A DNA stretch of 64,000 nt from UBA961 sp049426725 (lineage in GTDB: Bacteria; Bacteroidota; Ignavibacteria; Kapaibacteriales; UBA961): the NCBI GenBank assembly GCA_049426725.1, contig JBMSYN010000012.1, forward strand, positions 1 through 64,000. Direction: 5' to 3'. Made by a program: the position numbers and the translations under genes. The first letter of the stretch is position 1; each line of letters starts with the position of its first letter. The notes beneath the pieces are model-generated. The model did no database searches and was not told the DNA's origin. It saw nothing but the letters and a program-made list of their open reading frames with translations. Shown here piece by piece: positions 63,264 through 64,000 of this stretch.

Positions 63264-63977
63264 TCACTTTGATAATGCGATGGATTCCCAATCAGTAAAC
63301 GGGGATAAAAACAATGTTTCGCCATGTGTGGAGTATCCGGGAATTGGAGTCATGAGGGCTCTGCCTTTTTTTCGCAATTCTAAAAACATCTTGAAATCAT
63401 TTGGACAATGCCCTTTGTTCGTCCATTTTCTGAGAATCTTGATATCTTGTTTCAATGTTTTCACTTTACATGCAAAAGTCATTGTTGTGCTATTGGTAAT
63501 CTTCCAATGAGAAGATCCGATGCAATAGATTTTGGTACTTTCACCACCATCTGCATCTACAAATGGATTTCCACCAATAGCCGGAGACCTATATTTATCG
63601 GGATGATCATAGAGACTGCAATATGCACTTCCAAATTGGAGGACTTCTCGCATCAATGTCGGTGATCCCGGACGATGGAGATAATCATTTTCGAGATGAT
63701 AGACGATATCATCATCGTGAAAGGTTAATGCTATATCCAATCCCAAATTGAATGTCCCCGCTCCATGTCCCACAGAAACTCTTTGAATATTTTCCGGTTT
63801 CACATACTTGCAAATCATTGCATAGGTTTCTTCGCTTACATTATCTGCAATGACATGAAAGACTGCATCATGAAATACAGAGACTGCATTGCGCAGACAA
63901 TTTTCATTGTTGATATAAGCAGGTTTCACTTTGGAATATCCTGCATCTGAAATGCGATAGATGATATGAAGGTTCAT
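63264..63977 (-). CDS. Unrecognised protein, glycosyltransferase-like
   Basis: This 237-residue soluble protein begins MNLHIIYRISD and contains DIVYHLENDYLHRPG. The acidic END-type triad next to an aromatic residue resembles the metal-binding motif of GT-A glycosyltransferases, and AMICKYVKPENIQRVSVGHGAGTFNLGLDIAL resembles the nucleotide-sugar strand. The family cannot be named. The ATG at 63975-63977 is used; the codon before is a GTG. The gene is complete but its upstream neighbours lie outside the window. Confidence 0.55.
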   Translation of the reverse strand: MNLHIIYRISDAGYSKVKPAYINNENCLRNAVSVFHDAVFHVIADNVSEETYAMICKYVKPENIQRVSVGHGAGTFNLGLDIALTFHDDDIVYHLENDYLHRPGSPTLMREVLQFGSAYCSLYDHPDKYRSPAIGGNPFVDADGGESTKIYCIGSSHWKITNSTTMTFACKVKTLKQDIKILRKWTNKGHCPNDFKMFLELRKKGRALMTPIPGYSTHGETLFLSPFTDWESIALSK

Positions 63978-64000
63978 CACATCTTATGATCCTTTCCACC

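Overview
This window is a chromosome segment from an AT-rich bacterium of the Bacteroidota/Chlorobiota (FCB) group. Four independent signs point there. (1) Eight proteins combine an N-terminal signal peptide with a C-terminal beta-rich tail ending in a hydrophobic stretch and a basic residue, as in type IX secretion (T9SS) cargo. (2) Two promoters match the Bacteroidota sigma consensus TTTG-N19/20-TAnnTTTG almost perfectly, upstream of rplM and of tRNA-Asn. (3) The order rplM-rpsI-rpsB-tsf-pyrH-frr is a conserved translation cluster. (4) The surface-protein families (LamG/Ig repeats, BACON, MbnP, DUF2490, fibre-like proteins) are typical of the group. A rhodopsin and a retinal-forming enzyme suggest a sunlit aquatic habitat; the exact lineage cannot be fixed from sequence alone.

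Layout. 1-7200 (minus strand): translation and housekeeping (mazG, frr, pyrH, tsf, rpsB, rpsI, rplM, a TrmH/SpoU methyltransferase, serS). 7280-12890: a DMT exporter, an M16 peptidase homologue without its zinc motif, a PspC/LiaF-like envelope-stress pair and a YifB/ComM ATPase. 12890-19600: an OmpA-type outer-membrane protein, a 1332-residue T9SS lectin and a lipoprotein. 19700-32150: a carotenoid-type glycosyltransferase, TsaC/Sua5, an S10 carboxypeptidase, an SDR, a GNAT, tRNA-Asn, DUF6629, a GH13 lipoprotein, a GT-C-like membrane glycosyltransferase, DoxX, DUF2490, CapA and lysA.

32245-43378 (plus strand): a run whose first six genes are tightly packed, mostly with overlapping stops and starts: a small membrane protein, a LamG/Ig T9SS protein, MbnP, an MbnH-like dihaem enzyme and two tandemly duplicated YHYH-domain T9SS proteins. 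A ligand-gated-channel-like protein and a T9SS sulfatase follow.

43365-55205: the phototrophy region. It holds an APC permease, a single polypeptide fusing lycopene cyclase to a Brp/Blh beta-carotene dioxygenase, a beta-helix protein, a TPR-linked class III adenylate cyclase, an SGNH-like T9SS protein, a proton-pump rhodopsin (DTE motif, Met at the tuning site, Gly at the carotenoid-antenna fenestration) and, directly behind it, the three-gene proton-translocating transhydrogenase pntAA-pntAB-pntB. Together these genes could make beta-carotene, cleave it to retinal, pump protons with light and spend the gradient on NADPH.

55200-64000: a small membrane protein, a kelch-like protein, a secreted protein with a palindromic operator candidate, a T9SS/fibre gene pair, an AddA-type helicase-nuclease, an FKBP lipoprotein and an unrecognised glycosyltransferase-like protein.

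No gene-free stretch exceeds 300 bases; the longest is about 284 bases (51209-51492) ahead of the rhodopsin gene. I saw no CRISPR array, insertion sequence, prophage or rRNA gene.
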